Shown: positions 18,805-28,903 of the stretch, piece by piece
Numbering within the stretch: the stretch's first letter is position 1
Layout: each line of letters starts with the position of its first letter
Source: Gamarada debralockiae
Taxonomy: Eukaryota; Ascomycota; Leotiomycetes; Helotiales; Hyphodiscaceae
Assembly: GCA_002803225.1 (NCBI GenBank)
Contig: NXFV01001473.1
Location: forward strand, 1-31,596
DNA: 31,596 nt
Reading direction: 5' to 3'
Translations under genes and position numbers: made by a program
The notes under the pieces: generated by a model
The model's database searches: none
Told to the model about the DNA's origin: nothing
What the model saw: the letters and a program-made list of their open reading frames with translations, nothing else

Positions 18805-20220
18805 ATGGCTTTTCGAACCCCCATAAGCCAGCTCACGAAAAGAGCGTCTCAATCTGTCATCAATAAGCTTGCATCCACTCCCACATCGTCATTATGGCAG
18901 CGAAGCAGCGCAGACCAATTGCGAGGGTTTGCGACGCCAGTGCCACCAGTGACACAGGATTCGATGGGCAAGAAAGGCCCTACTGCTATGGTCTTCATGA
19001 ATATGGGCGGCCCGTCTACCACGGATGAAGTTGGAGATTTTTTAAGTAGACTTTTTGTATGCCTCCTCATCCCTTGTGCTTCTGCTGATGATACTGATTC
19101 TAGACAATCTACAGGCAGATGGCGATTTGATACCTCTTGGACGTCTACAGAATTACCTTGGTCCTCTCATCTCGGCACGACGAACGCCTAAGATCCAAAA
19201 ACAATACGCTGCGATCGGTGGCGGCTCCCCGATTCGAAAATGGTCTGAATACCAGGCCGCGGAGATGTGCAAGTTATTGGACAAAATGTCACCCGAGACC
19301 GCACCGCATAAACCGTACGTCGCGTTTCGATATGCGAATCCTTTGACTGAGGAAATGTATAATAAGTTACTTGAGGATGGATTTGGAAATGGGAAGGGGG
19401 GCAGAGCCGTGGCTTTTACGCAGTATCCGCAATACAGCTGCTCGACGACGGGCAGTAGTTTGAATGAGCTTTGGAAGTGGAGACAGCGATTGGAGGGCAA
19501 GAGTGCGGGCGGTAGTGATATTGCTAGTGGTGGGAATGATGGGTCGATCAATTGGAGTGTGATTGATCGTTGGCCGGTTCATCCAGGACTTGTCGATGCT
19601 ATTGCTTTGAATATCGAGGAACAGCTTGTTTCATATCCTAAGGAGAAGCAAAAAGACGTTGTGTTACTCTTTTCTGCACACAGCTTGCCAATGTCTGTGG
19701 TCAACAGAGGTATGTTCTCTGCCGACTTGTTTCGTCTGATATACTGACAGGCATAGGTGATCCATACCCCGCCGAAGTCGCAGCAACAGTTCATGCCGTC
19801 ATGCAAAGGATGAAGTTCTCCAACCCGTACCGCCTAGTCTGGCAATCACAAGTCGGACCCAGCGCATGGCTCGGAGCGCAAACGAGCCACGCAGTCGAAA
19901 ACTACATCAAGAAAGGCCAGACAGATCTCATTCTCGTCCCAGTAGCCTTCACATCAGATCACATCGAAACATTGTACGAATTAGATGAAGAAGTTATCGG
20001 GGAATCAGGCCACAAGGACACGATCAAGCGATCCGAGAGTTTGAACGGATCACCGGTTTTCATCCAAGCATTGGCGGATATTGCGAAGACGCATCTGGAT
20101 AGCGGGGAAGCTTGCAGCAAGCAAATGGGATTGAGATGCCCTGGGTGCAAGAGTGAGAGGTGTGCTGAGAGTAAGAAGTTCTTTACCGGTTCTGGTTCTG
20201 GAGAGACTTTTGCTACTTAA
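18805..20220 (+). CDS. hem15: ferrochelatase, mitochondrial
   Basis: Three exons: 18805-19056, 19115-19709 and 19757-20220, giving 436 aa. It inserts ferrous iron into protoporphyrin IX, the last step of haem synthesis, at the matrix face of the inner mitochondrial membrane. Residues 1-45 are Ser/Arg/Lys-rich without acids until D37, a typical presequence. Conserved stretches are MNMGGPSTTDEVGDFLSRLF, GGGSPIRKWSEYQ, YPQYSCSTTGSS, the catalytic-His motif SAHSLPMSVVNRG (His273), NPYRLVWQSQVGP and VPVAFTSDHIETLYELDEE. C193, C410, C413 and C418 occupy the four positions that bind the [2Fe-2S] cluster in the animal enzyme; the budding-yeast enzyme lacks them. A Gly/Ser-rich insert at 213-227 is unlike the yeast protein. 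Exon 2 uses the acceptor at 19114, which gives the expected RLF-ADGD junction. Confidence 0.95.
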
Positions 20221-21096
20221 TGAGATTAGGGGGATGTTGTATGTATTATAGCGAGCTCCAATATGTACATATCAAAACGAGAATGGTAGCTCCCCTCAAA
20301 GGCTGTCGCGTGAAAACATACTGCTTATGTGACGCGGACACGGAGGTCGATCTCCCCTTTCCGTGCCGAGGCGGAGCGGGGATAAGCGACGCAGGTGGGA
20401 TATCGTCACCACTTGCTAGAGATTCCAGGACTTTGAACAGCACGCCAATTCGGAAGCATTCATGCCCATATCTTCTAATCGCATTGACAATGATTACAGA
20501 ACTCAGAATCTAGCTTCCAAGGGGTGTAATTGAAACCCTAGAGCCCATAATCGAAGAAGAGCAAAAAGTCTCCGAGAAACTTTCTCTGAACCCAGATCGC
20601 AACTCGGACCCTGAGACAAGCCGAGTCCAGACACATCCCTGGGCACGATTATCAAGCGTCTCCCAAAACGGCACCAAAAAGCAAACGCGCCATGGGTCCC
20701 AACAAATTGTATTTTGATACGCCTAAAGAATGTACTTCCAATATCGACTTACGTAGTCGTCCCTTTGTCCAATCAGAGATCGGAAATAATGTGAGGTGAA
20801 GCCAACGCAGCTTGCGCCAACGCAGCATCCAACGTTTGTTCGTACCTATCCTGGATAGATGACGCGGGCAGATAATGTCCTTTGCTCTCTCCTTTCCCCA
20901 TTTTTGATATGGTGATTGTATATACGACATCCCTTTGCTCTTATATTATATTATATTGTTGAGTAGGATAGGGAACAGTGAATTGTGAGGTTGGAACGAA
21001 AGGACTGGACTTCGGCACCCGAAATCTCGATGCGATAAAGAACCGATATTCGATGCGTGTGATTGAGAGATATCCCCACAAGACGACGTTGATACT
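20221..21096. other. intergenic region ferrochelatase / MFS transporter
   Basis: It holds the ferrochelatase 3' region and the MFS promoter. A short (tatat)n run lies at 20942-20956. No other gene or RNA was seen. Confidence 0.4.
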
Positions 21097-23006
21097 ATGG
21101 ATAATGAGCAGGAATACCGGGAGGGAGATGGTTTACGAGAGCGCAGCGATCGGTCTGGAGAAAATAATGGGGATTGGGATGCGGTCGGGTCGTTGAAGAG
21201 GAATGCGAAGAGACCTGATGACGAAGTCACTCCATTGCTAGGCGATAGTGGCAGCTCCTCTGAAGTCGGTGAGAATGCGCCTCAAGAACGTGAATGGGAG
21301 GGCTTTGCGGATTTCGAGGGATTGACTTGGTGGCATAGACCGTCTGTGAGTTGGGGCATGCCGTTGATCGAGGAACAAGTTCACGTACTGACAAGAGAAG
21401 TTGTACTGGCTATTACCCTCATTCTTCCTCTTCGCCCTCGCATTCGGTGGCATTATTGTCCCAAAACTCAATCTCATCCTCTCCCTCATATGCCGCGAAT
21501 ACCTCATCGAACGATCCCACGCTGACCCGACCTTCATCTTCACGCCCGTCCTTCTGGACTCCGACAACCCACAATGTCGAATCCCAGAGGTACAATCGCT
21601 GGTATCCAAGTTCGCCCTCTACATGACGATTATCGGCGGAGCTCTCAGTGCCATCGTGGCTCCAAAGCTAGGCTCCTTATCTGATCGCCACGGTCGTATC
21701 AGGCTTCTTGTAGTGAGCAGCGTGGGCGCATTCGCTGCGGAAATCATAACCATCCTCGCAGCCAACTACCCAGATACAGTGAAATACCAATGGCTGCTAG
21801 CAGGTGCCGTGTTCGATGGATTATGCGGTTCCCTTACCACAGGAATGGCCATAACCCACGCCTACGCAGCAGATTGCACACCACCCCCCAAACGCGCCGT
21901 AGCATTCGGCTACTTCCACGCCTGTCTCTTCTCCGGGATCGCCCTTGGGCCGCTAATTGCCGCCTTCCTGGTCAAAGTCACAGGACAACTAATCACCATC
22001 TTCTACGCCGCTTTGGGAGTGCACGCCTTCTTCATGCTCTTCGTCCTCTTCGTGGTCCCTGAATCCCTATCTAAGAAACGGCAACAGCTAGCCCGCGAAC
22101 GCTTCGCTGCCCAGAGCGAAGGTTTGGTTTTGGGTGGCTATAACTGGCTCTGGGCTTTACGCAAGGGAAACATCCTTGCCCCACTCAAGATCCTGTGGCC
22201 CACGGGCCCAGGCTCTTCAGGTCATTTGAGAGCAAATCTTATACTACTTTCTGCTGTCGATACGATAATCTTCGGCGTAGCGATGGGGTCTATGACTGTG
22301 GTGGTCTACTACACAGGCTATCAATTTGGATGGGATACAGCACAGAGCAGTGGCTTTGTGTCGATTGTCAGCATGGCGCGGGTCTCAGCACTCGTTATCT
22401 TCCTCCCTCTTTTCACGAAGCTCGTTCGTGCTAGTCGTGCCAACAAGCAGCGCAGGGAATCAGGGTTCGCTATCCCGGAACGAAATTCTGGATCCGATAC
22501 TCTCGATTTGAGTATCGTCCGCTTTTCTATCTTCCTTGAAATCCTCGGATATGCTGGCTATGCCCTTGTGCGTACTGGCCCGTTGTTCGTGCTATCCGGT
22601 ATTTTGGCAGCATGTGGCGGCATCGGATCTCCAACTCTACAAAGCGCGCTGACGAAACATGTTCCGCACGATAGAGTCGGCCAGCTCTTGGGTGCTACCG
22701 GACTTCTCCACGCGCTAGCGAAGGTCGTATGTCCTGCTGTCTTCAACCTGATTTATGCGGAGACGGTAAAGACTTACCCGCAGGCTGTATTTGTGGCGTT
22801 GGCTGCGTGTTTTGGAGTTGCGTTCTGTGTTAGTTGGTTTATTAGACCGAATGGTGAGTTCATCCTTGGTTGTGGTAAGGAGACAGGGTACTGATAGGGA
22901 TATAGTCTACCTCGAAGATGTCGATGAAACGACCGCTAATTCGCCTCGAGGAGAGACGGAGCCGAGCTCTGATGCCATCGTCGACGAAGAAATCGCGGTG
23001 TACTAG
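21097..23006 (+). CDS. MFS transporter, DHA1/TetA-like
   Basis: Three exons: 21097-21345, 21401-22853 and 22906-23006, giving 600 aa. It is predicted to be a secondary transporter of the major facilitator superfamily with 12 membrane segments. An acidic, hydrophilic N-terminus of about 80 residues holds TPLLGDSGSSSE. TM1 begins at WLLPSFFLFALAFGG. The loop 2-3 signature GSLSDRHGR (174-182) is motif A. A cytosolic loop of about 70 residues (SKKRQQLARERF...) separates the two halves. The last TM runs into VSWFIRP, and the tail is acidic (YLEDVDETT). The layout resembles drug:H+ antiporter-like and zinc-induced-facilitator-like fungal carriers; the substrate is unknown. Intron 1 ends at aag before TTG TAC TGG, giving RPS-LYW; the alternative acceptor two bases upstream of that codon adds one Lys. 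Confidence 0.9.
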
Positions 23007-23704
23007 GTCCTACGATCTTTTTCTTACTCACTCATATACATATATATATATATATCTTGGCTCGATGAGCCCATATTTCGCATTTATGCGACTTTTTCAC
23101 GATGGAGCTTTGCTAGTTTTGGTTCGCGCTTTGGCTTGGTGTTGTACGATTGTTCGGTGACGACTTCTTGGGTTGTACGATGTTGCCATACATTTTGGCA
23201 TAGCTGGAATACGCTTCTAGGATAAATTGGTTGGGTTAAATATAGACGGGCTGCTTGAACCAATGTTTATTTTGCGCGAGATGAAGTGAGATGAGATGAG
23301 TTGATGGGCGGTACGCTTTTGTATGCGAAGTAGTTGAATACGAAGCGCAACACGACGATCATGAAGTGATGCAAGTGAGAGTCCAGCACATTGGAGTCAT
23401 GATCGCCAGTCCTGCATCGAGCCCTACTTGAAAACAGCATTCCCCCACTCCGCCAGATCCATCACGACACCCACACACTCCCGAAGTCGGTCTCAAATAG
23501 TTCAGTGCCGCAAGGCAAAGGCAATGCGTCGTCCGGCTCGTACAGTGAGGGATCAGAAGTTGATACCCATAACCCATCTTAACTTTTGAGTACGGAAGTG
23601 CGTAATCTGGTGAACAGCCACAGCAAATTCAACCAGCATAGGACCATTCGACACAGGGCACTTATATGTGACAAGCCACACCCGCGACTTATTACACGGG
23701 CAAG
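23007..23704. other. intergenic region downstream of the MFS gene
   Basis: It begins with the 3' region of the transporter gene, with a (ta)n microsatellite at about 23038-23053. No gene is supported. Confidence 0.4.
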
Positions 23705-24020
23705 TTAGCAACGGCAATTCGCTGTCTTGATTAAGACCTTAGCTACCTCAACGCTACGGCCGCTCTCGTCCAATCTTATTTTATTACTACAATCCCCAAC
23801 TCGCAGCTTAATTGACTCTGCGGGCTGCTTGTGATCCTCCAGTTCTTCCTCCGGAAATTTTTCAGAATCGACATACATGATGTCTCCATTCATTCTAGCA
23901 CTTGATCCAGGCTCACTCTCTCCTTCATCATCATTGTTTTCTTGCGAGAGATGCAGATTTATCTTCGATGCTACAATCGAGCTTCCAAAGACACCTCACA
24001 AAGGGCTATCGGAGTTCGGA
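23705..24020 (-). pseudogene. minus-strand coding remnant
   Basis: One minus frame is open from about 23990 to a stop at 23705. It has an acidic, protein-like composition (SKINLHLSQENNDDEGESEP, then EKFPEEELEDHKQP), and several stops lie just upstream in the same frame. It looks like the tail of a decayed gene of unknown family. Confidence 0.3.
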
Positions 24021-24029
24021 CTACCAGCA

Positions 24030-24395
24030 ATTTGTTCTCAGCATCACCTAAAATGTCCTCACCAGTCTACAAAAGCTGGAAAATGCTGAAGATGAAAGTA
24101 ACGAACATGTCCTGTTTCCTTGCCTGATACAACTGGAACAGCTGTCAGAGCCTAATATCCATGACATATTGCAAACTATCCAAGGAGAATACCACCGCTC
24201 CCCAGTCCTTTTCGCCGTTGAAGAATCCCGATGGAGAATGGGGTGAAACAGTTTTCAGAATGGCGCTCACAAGAATAGCTATGGAATGCATTGATGATTA
24301 GCGAGCGTCATGAGAAATCACCCGTATGGAAGAAGTTTGCAGGGGATTTGTTCAGCCTGGAGGACTTTTTTCGTACAGTAGCTTCTTTGTAGATA
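24030..24395 (+). pseudogene. plus-strand coding remnants
   Basis: Coding-like scraps follow one another in different frames: EHVLFPCLIQLEQLSEPNIH up to about 24240, then MENGVKQFSEWRSQE and ERHEKSPVWKKFAGDLFSLE to a stop near 24390. In-frame stops interrupt them. The family is not recognised. Confidence 0.25.
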
Positions 24396-25335
24396 TAAAG
24401 TACTCGAGTGTATAATAATTTAAGTATATCTGGAAAGGTTCTGTCTATAATCTCTCAAGCTAGGCCCTCTACTCTGCTAGGGCTAATATAATTGCTAGTA
24501 TTTCCTTATTATATATATTATAGTTCAACTCTGCCTAGTGTATTGTCTTTGAGAAGTATGCCATGGGGGTGTACCAAGCCACCGTGCATGAGACCACTTG
24601 CTGCTTTTCTCATCCGCGCTTTTACCTCACCTATCCTTGCCCTTGTTCACCTATACTCACTCCTACCTAACCATATCTACTCACCTCTGCTTACCTACCC
24701 CTAGTAGGACGAGGATAATAGGCTATTTTAGTAAGTGCGACTCTTGAGACCCGTCCGTTTCTGCAGTCCAGTCGTCGCACCCAACATTTATAAAAAACAG
24801 CGCTCTTTCCCTTAATCGGCCATCTTTCTCAGTCCTTTCTTAACACCCCCTTTGCTTGCTCGATGAGATGACGAGCAGTCACGAGACGTTTAAACTGATA
24901 GATAAGGACTAAAAGTACTGGATCGTAACAATTTTGGCTGACACCCGTTCCGAGCGCTTCGGGCCGCAGGCTTGGTTGGTGGTAACTGTGACATCATGCA
25001 CCCTCTTTGGAATTGACCAATCCACGCTCGTGCTATTCGTTCGCATTAACACATCTAACACGAGTGTGGCACACTGCATGCTTCAGGCAGTTTTTCGGCG
25101 AGGGAGAGCCCAATCTCCTGCATCTATCGTGGCTGTGATCTGCCACAGCCTCCATGGCAGGGAAAGGTTGCATCCCTGTACCCTGCATTGACTCAAACGC
25201 TGAGGCTGATACCACCCGCATTGACTGTACTTTCTTTACTATATCATCAGTCCATATGTCTGACGATCTGTCTTTCCAACTTAGATTTCTCTGTCTACAA
25301 TTTGTTCAAAAAGCAGTTCAAAAGAATAACCAACA
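24396..25335. other. AT-rich then gene-poor intergenic DNA
   Basis: 24396-24720 is AT-rich and, in its second half, G-poor on the + strand, much like 4720-5115. 24780-25335 is the 5' flank of the next gene; tttataaaaaac at 24788 is a possible TATA element but is about 550 bp from the ATG. No gene is supported. Confidence 0.35.
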
Positions 25336-26568
25336 ATGGTTGGCCATTCTCAATTTTCCCGCGATGCAACATCCGCTGAAAGAAAGAAGCTATGGAATCC
25401 ATCAAAGACCCTAGGAATCATCAATACGGATCCCGGATACCAAGGCATCACTTGTATCGGCTATGCCCCCTCACAAAGACGACGCTGTCGAAATACGATC
25501 AGAAGCGACAATAGAGAATTCATTATGGAGACGTTAAACGATATAGCATACCTTCATCCTGACAGCCCCGCTGTTATGTCGCGGCTGCGGGCAATTGCTG
25601 GGCCAGCACTCTGTGTCAGGTACCACCAGAACCAAGCTGAAACAGTTATCATGCAGTGGCAGAGGAAACTTCAGCAATTGGAGCCGCAAGCAGGAGAACG
25701 AAAACCTACCAAGCCTGTCAAAAGCAGCAAGAAGCAAGAGTTTGCAGGGGATCAAAGTATGGAGGATATCCAGGAACAACTGCGGGAAATGAGGGAGTTT
25801 TTGGCTAAGTTGCGAGAAGAGGCCAACAGCCAACGGCACCAAGATCAAGGATATGAACGACGAGAAGAGCAAGTTGCGAAGGACCGACAAGAAGAACGCA
25901 AGAGCCGGAAGAGCAACGAAAGGGAGAGGGAAGCAAGGAGGCAGGAGAAGGAGAAGGAACGCTTGGAGAAGGAACGCTTGGAGAAGGAACGCTTGGAGAA
26001 GGAGCGCCTGGAGAAGGAACGCCTGGAGAAGGAACGCCAGGAGAAGGAACGCCAAGAGAAGGAACGATTAGATAAGGAGAGAAGAGAAAGAGAAGAAAAG
26101 AAACGGCGTGAGCGCGAGCAAGCAGCCTACAACGAGCGAATCCGCGAAAGAGCCCAAAGGGTGCGTGAAGAACGCGAGCGAGAGAGGCGTGAAAGAGAAC
26201 AGAAAGAGAGAGAGGAATGGGATCAATTGTGGACAAAGTATCAGGAACGATGGGTGCATTTCAGAGCTTCTGCGTCTGGAGAGAGAAATATCCGAGATGC
26301 CATCCCTTGGCCGGTCAAGTCAGGCTCATACCGTGATGTGAATGCTTCGAATGTCAAGAAGTTCTTGCAGAGCGCGGTGCCAGGGGACGCGAATATGGCA
26401 AAGCTTATGCGGAAGGAGTGCCAAAAGTGGCATCCTGATATGATCCACCGCTTGCTCCGAGACTCTCAGCTTACTGATGTTGATCAGATGATGATTGAAA
26501 TGATCTGTCGAGTGGTAACGGAGTTGCTAAATGATTCTGCTGGGCGGTCAGCTGAGTTTTTAGGTTGA
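25336..26568 (+). CDS. coiled-coil protein with LEKER repeats and J-like C-terminal block
   Basis: Single-exon 410 aa protein; ATG 25336 in good context (caacaATGg). Residues 28-60 hold a small Cys motif (C40, C51; [19 protein letters not shown]) of a kind seen near the N-terminus of many fungal proteins of unknown function. A helical region follows (about 80-170). From about 175 to 300 comes a very charged coiled coil with eight LEKER-type pentapeptides (206-245). The C-terminal block (about 320-400) contains [28 protein letters not shown] (HPD at 366-368) and [17 protein letters not shown]. The IPWP plus WHPD layout recalls the J-like tail of NFKBIL1-type proteins, but this is from memory and unproven. 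Function unknown. Confidence 0.8.
   Translation: MVGHSQFSRDATSAERKKLWNPSKTLGIINTDPGYQGITCIGYAPSQRRRCRNTIRSDNREFIMETLNDIAYLHPDSPAVMSRLRAIAGPALCVRYHQNQAETVIMQWQRKLQQLEPQAGERKPTKPVKSSKKQEFAGDQSMEDIQEQLREMREFLAKLREEANSQRHQDQGYERREEQVAKDRQEERKSRKSNEREREARRQEKEKERLEKERLEKERLEKERLEKERLEKERQEKERQEKERLDKERREREEKKRREREQAAYNERIRERAQRVREERERERREREQKEREEWDQLWTKYQERWVHFRASASGERNIRDAIPWPVKSGSYRDVNASNVKKFLQSAVPGDANMAKLMRKECQKWHPDMIHRLLRDSQLTDVDQMMIEMICRVVTELLNDSAGRSAEFLG
25951..26070 (+). repeat. eight 15-bp tandem repeats inside the coiled-coil gene
   Basis: Eight in-frame units of gagaaggaacgcttg and close variants each encode EKER plus L or Q. Units differ by only one to four bases, so the array probably expands and contracts by slippage. 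Confidence 0.9.
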
Positions 26569-27620
26569 TTTCCCTTTCTTGTAATTATGTGGTAGATATA
26601 AATATATGCTAGCCGCATTCCGAAAATATTGGTTTAAGTTTACATTCTCGAGTGAGTTATTTCAAGAAAGTTTCAGTTTGAGGCGCCCGCCGGTCGCTTA
26701 GACAAGCAAATTTTCTGCTCTCGATGTGCTCCTTAGACTTTGGCATTAATATATTTAGCCCTACACGAAGCAGGAGACTGCTAAACTATTCTTTGCTCGC
26801 CTAGGAGGCACTATATTTTCAGTTGAGGGGGAGTGGCGGTTTTGAACCCCTAGACAAGGCCTTGTATTTCTACCATGAAAGTCAGACTCTAATCTCATCC
26901 TCGCTGGTTTCGTTTAGTCTCCGGACGTGAGTAGCTGCTGCTTTAACCTGAGCCGAGGGTGAGCATACCTGAGCCGAGGGTGAGCGTACCTGATCAGAGC
27001 CTGAGCACGCCCTGAGTTAGCCTTGCACCATAATGTGGAAACAATTTTGGCCTCCTGCGTGCCCCAGCTACAGTTTCCTTGCCGAATTTTGCCCGGGAAT
27101 CCGTTTCTGCTCCTTTACAGGGTTCTTGCCACAGCAGATTTTGGATCCCTTTTATCAAAGAGCAGAATAGCGGCTATGGAATTTCATATAGCATGCTAAT
27201 GGACCCATGGTTAGAAAGCCTGCGTATTACGCGGCCGAGTAAGATTCCCCAAAAAGTTCCCTCGAAAGCCGAGGTGACAGTGAAGGCTGGTTGAGATACC
27301 ATACTGCCCAATGTGATTAATCGAGAGTGCGAGGCTGTAAAATTGTGAAATAGTATAGGATGTAGTGGAAAGGAATTGGCATGCCTGCCTGTTCATTGCA
27401 GTGGCCTTCAAGTAAGAGCAGTAGATCGCCAAAGCCAACAGGCTTTGTGTCACTGCGTGCGTTGCTATGTATAGCGGCATCTTTGCCAGAACTAGTAGAT
27501 TATATAATAACTCGCATGCTCATTTACTTAGATAGTTTCATTATATCATATAGCTTTCCGAATCACTTTGCAGCAAACAATACGCCTCGAATACTAACTT
27601 GTGGTCGGCGAGACCATTCG
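26569..27620. other. intergenic DNA with scars but no gene
   Basis: No intact gene is seen. It contains a 21-bp tandem repeat (separate entry) and a degenerate tRNA-like stretch near 26825-26905 that does not fold well. Confidence 0.4.
26947..27009 (+). repeat. three 21-bp tandem repeats
   Basis: Units 1 (26947-26967) and 2 (26968-26988) differ at one base (cctgagccgagggtgagc then ata or gta). Unit 3 (26989-27009) is more diverged. The CCTGAGC core repeats again just beyond. Confidence 0.85.
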
Positions 27621-28610
27621 CTAATGTAATTCAGGCCGACCCCTCTTTTTTGGTTTTTTAAATGCTCCCTCCCTCTGAGACACGGAAGTCTCCGCATTCT
27701 GTTCCTCGCTTGCGCTTCGCGTGTTGGCAATGACTGCTTGAGGCTCCTTTTCAGCACCCTCCTTGGTCTACCTTGCGGCAAAGCGCTCGAAATCCTCAAC
27801 CACTTCTTTCTGGCCCATCTCGTCCCCATCACTGGCTGCGTTCCCTGCTGCGTTCCCTGCTGCGTTCCCTGCTGCAAGCCCTTGCACCATCTTCTCGCAT
27901 CTACAACATGCATACCAATCTTCTCCCAAAGTACCCACCGTTTTTCCGCAATCGGGATACCTCTTGTGGGCACATTCTCGGCATTGAAAGCATCATGACC
28001 AATGCGGTACCAGGACATAGCCGGTGCTCGCACAAGGTGCAAAGTCGCAGTTCTGCTGCAAATGTCTTTGATATACCTTCATGTCGACGATGAGATTCAT
28101 TATCCTGGCTCGCAAGTGTGACTTTGTTGTTGGCGACATTGAGGGCAGACGCCGTCCTGCAGATCGTCCAAGCTCGATTTATCTATTTCCTCCTGGGGTG
28201 TTGCTGGCTCTGTGGGGTCGTCAACTCCCAAGACAGTCTTTCCGTTATTCGAAGACTAAATTTTCGATGGCCTGTCCACCTTAGGGTATCTATCATCCTC
28301 GCTCGCAGGTTCACCTTCCTTCTCCTAGCTGCATTTCCGTGATCTTCCACGCTGTCCTTCGCCTTCGCTATCTCCTTTATGTACTTCGTCTTTTCTGTTG
28401 AGGAGTTGCGTCAACGGATATTCAGCCGAGCTCTCGAACAAGCATTCAGAGCAAGCTATCACGAAGCTATACGTTTCACATTCAAGACATCTGCAACTTC
28501 GTCTTCGATGTCGTAGTCTGTCCAGGTATTAGAGAGTCTGAAAACCGCAGTTGATGCAGACCTTGAATGTGATATGGTTCGCAGGCTCATCTTCCTGGCA
28601 CGAACGCCAA
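27621..28610 (-). pseudogene. decayed Cys-rich zinc-binding-like gene with AT-hook-like tail
   Basis: On the minus strand, two long stretches each stay in one frame apart from a few stops. The first (about 28575-28090) has FKVCINCGFQTL, CRCLECETYSFVIACSEC and, after two TAG stops, VCPQCRQQQSHTC, then TAA TGA. The second (about 28065-27621) has CDFAPC, CFQCRECAHKRYPDC and DWYACCRCEKM, three AAGN repeats, an acidic stretch, and the basic tail KKPKKRGRPELH before TAG. It has an in-frame TGA (S-TGA-C) and TAG (AAR-TAG-TK). Paired cysteines suggest several zinc-binding sites, and KRGRP resembles an AT-hook core. Most internal stops are one C-to-T change from CAG, CAA or CGA. An additional coding-like run at 28624-28875 may be its 5' part. 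The family is unknown. Confidence 0.5.
27835..27870 (-). repeat. three perfect 12-bp repeats (AAGN) in the pseudogene
   Basis: Three identical copies of gctgcgttccct on the + strand encode AAGN three times on the minus strand, in the frame of the surrounding relic. A fourth, broken copy follows. Confidence 0.85.
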
Positions 28611-28903
28611 ATTTATTCTTGTACTACGCTAGCACATTAAATTTAAGACTTGGTCTCTTAAGGAAACGCTGGTAGTCGATCGTGATTCTTTCTATGCTCG
28701 CATGTGTTGTGATTCTTTGGAATTCGTCACGTGATGAGACTGCAGATTCGTCCAGACTCATCAGCCATAGAAACCGAACATTCACTTCTATTTCCGAGCC
28801 TGAACAACTTCTGTCCCAAAGAGTCTTTTGAATTGAGGATGGATATGTAAGATCTAATATGGTTGGTATAAGCAAGCCACGGGCTTGATCAGGAACTTGT
28901 CTT

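Noticed and set aside
19105..19114. Alternative ferrochelatase acceptor at gattctag just upstream of the chosen one
   Set aside because: It puts the next exon out of frame with the conserved DLIPLGRLQNYLGP; the acceptor at 19114 restores RLF-ADGD.
25534..26236. Long antisense ORFs opposite the LEKER array (Leu-rich and PSPGV-rich frames)
   Set aside because: They are mirror images of the 15-bp repeat; any repeat without stops opens several frames. No start context, and the sense strand has the conserved domain.
26825..26905. tRNA-like stretch on the minus strand with a B-box-like ggttcaaaacc and a possible long variable arm (acaagg/ccttgt)
   Set aside because: The T stem has two mismatches in five, the anticodon stem needs a bulge, no matching 5' acceptor strand is present and the D arm is not recognisable. 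At most a degenerate tRNA copy.
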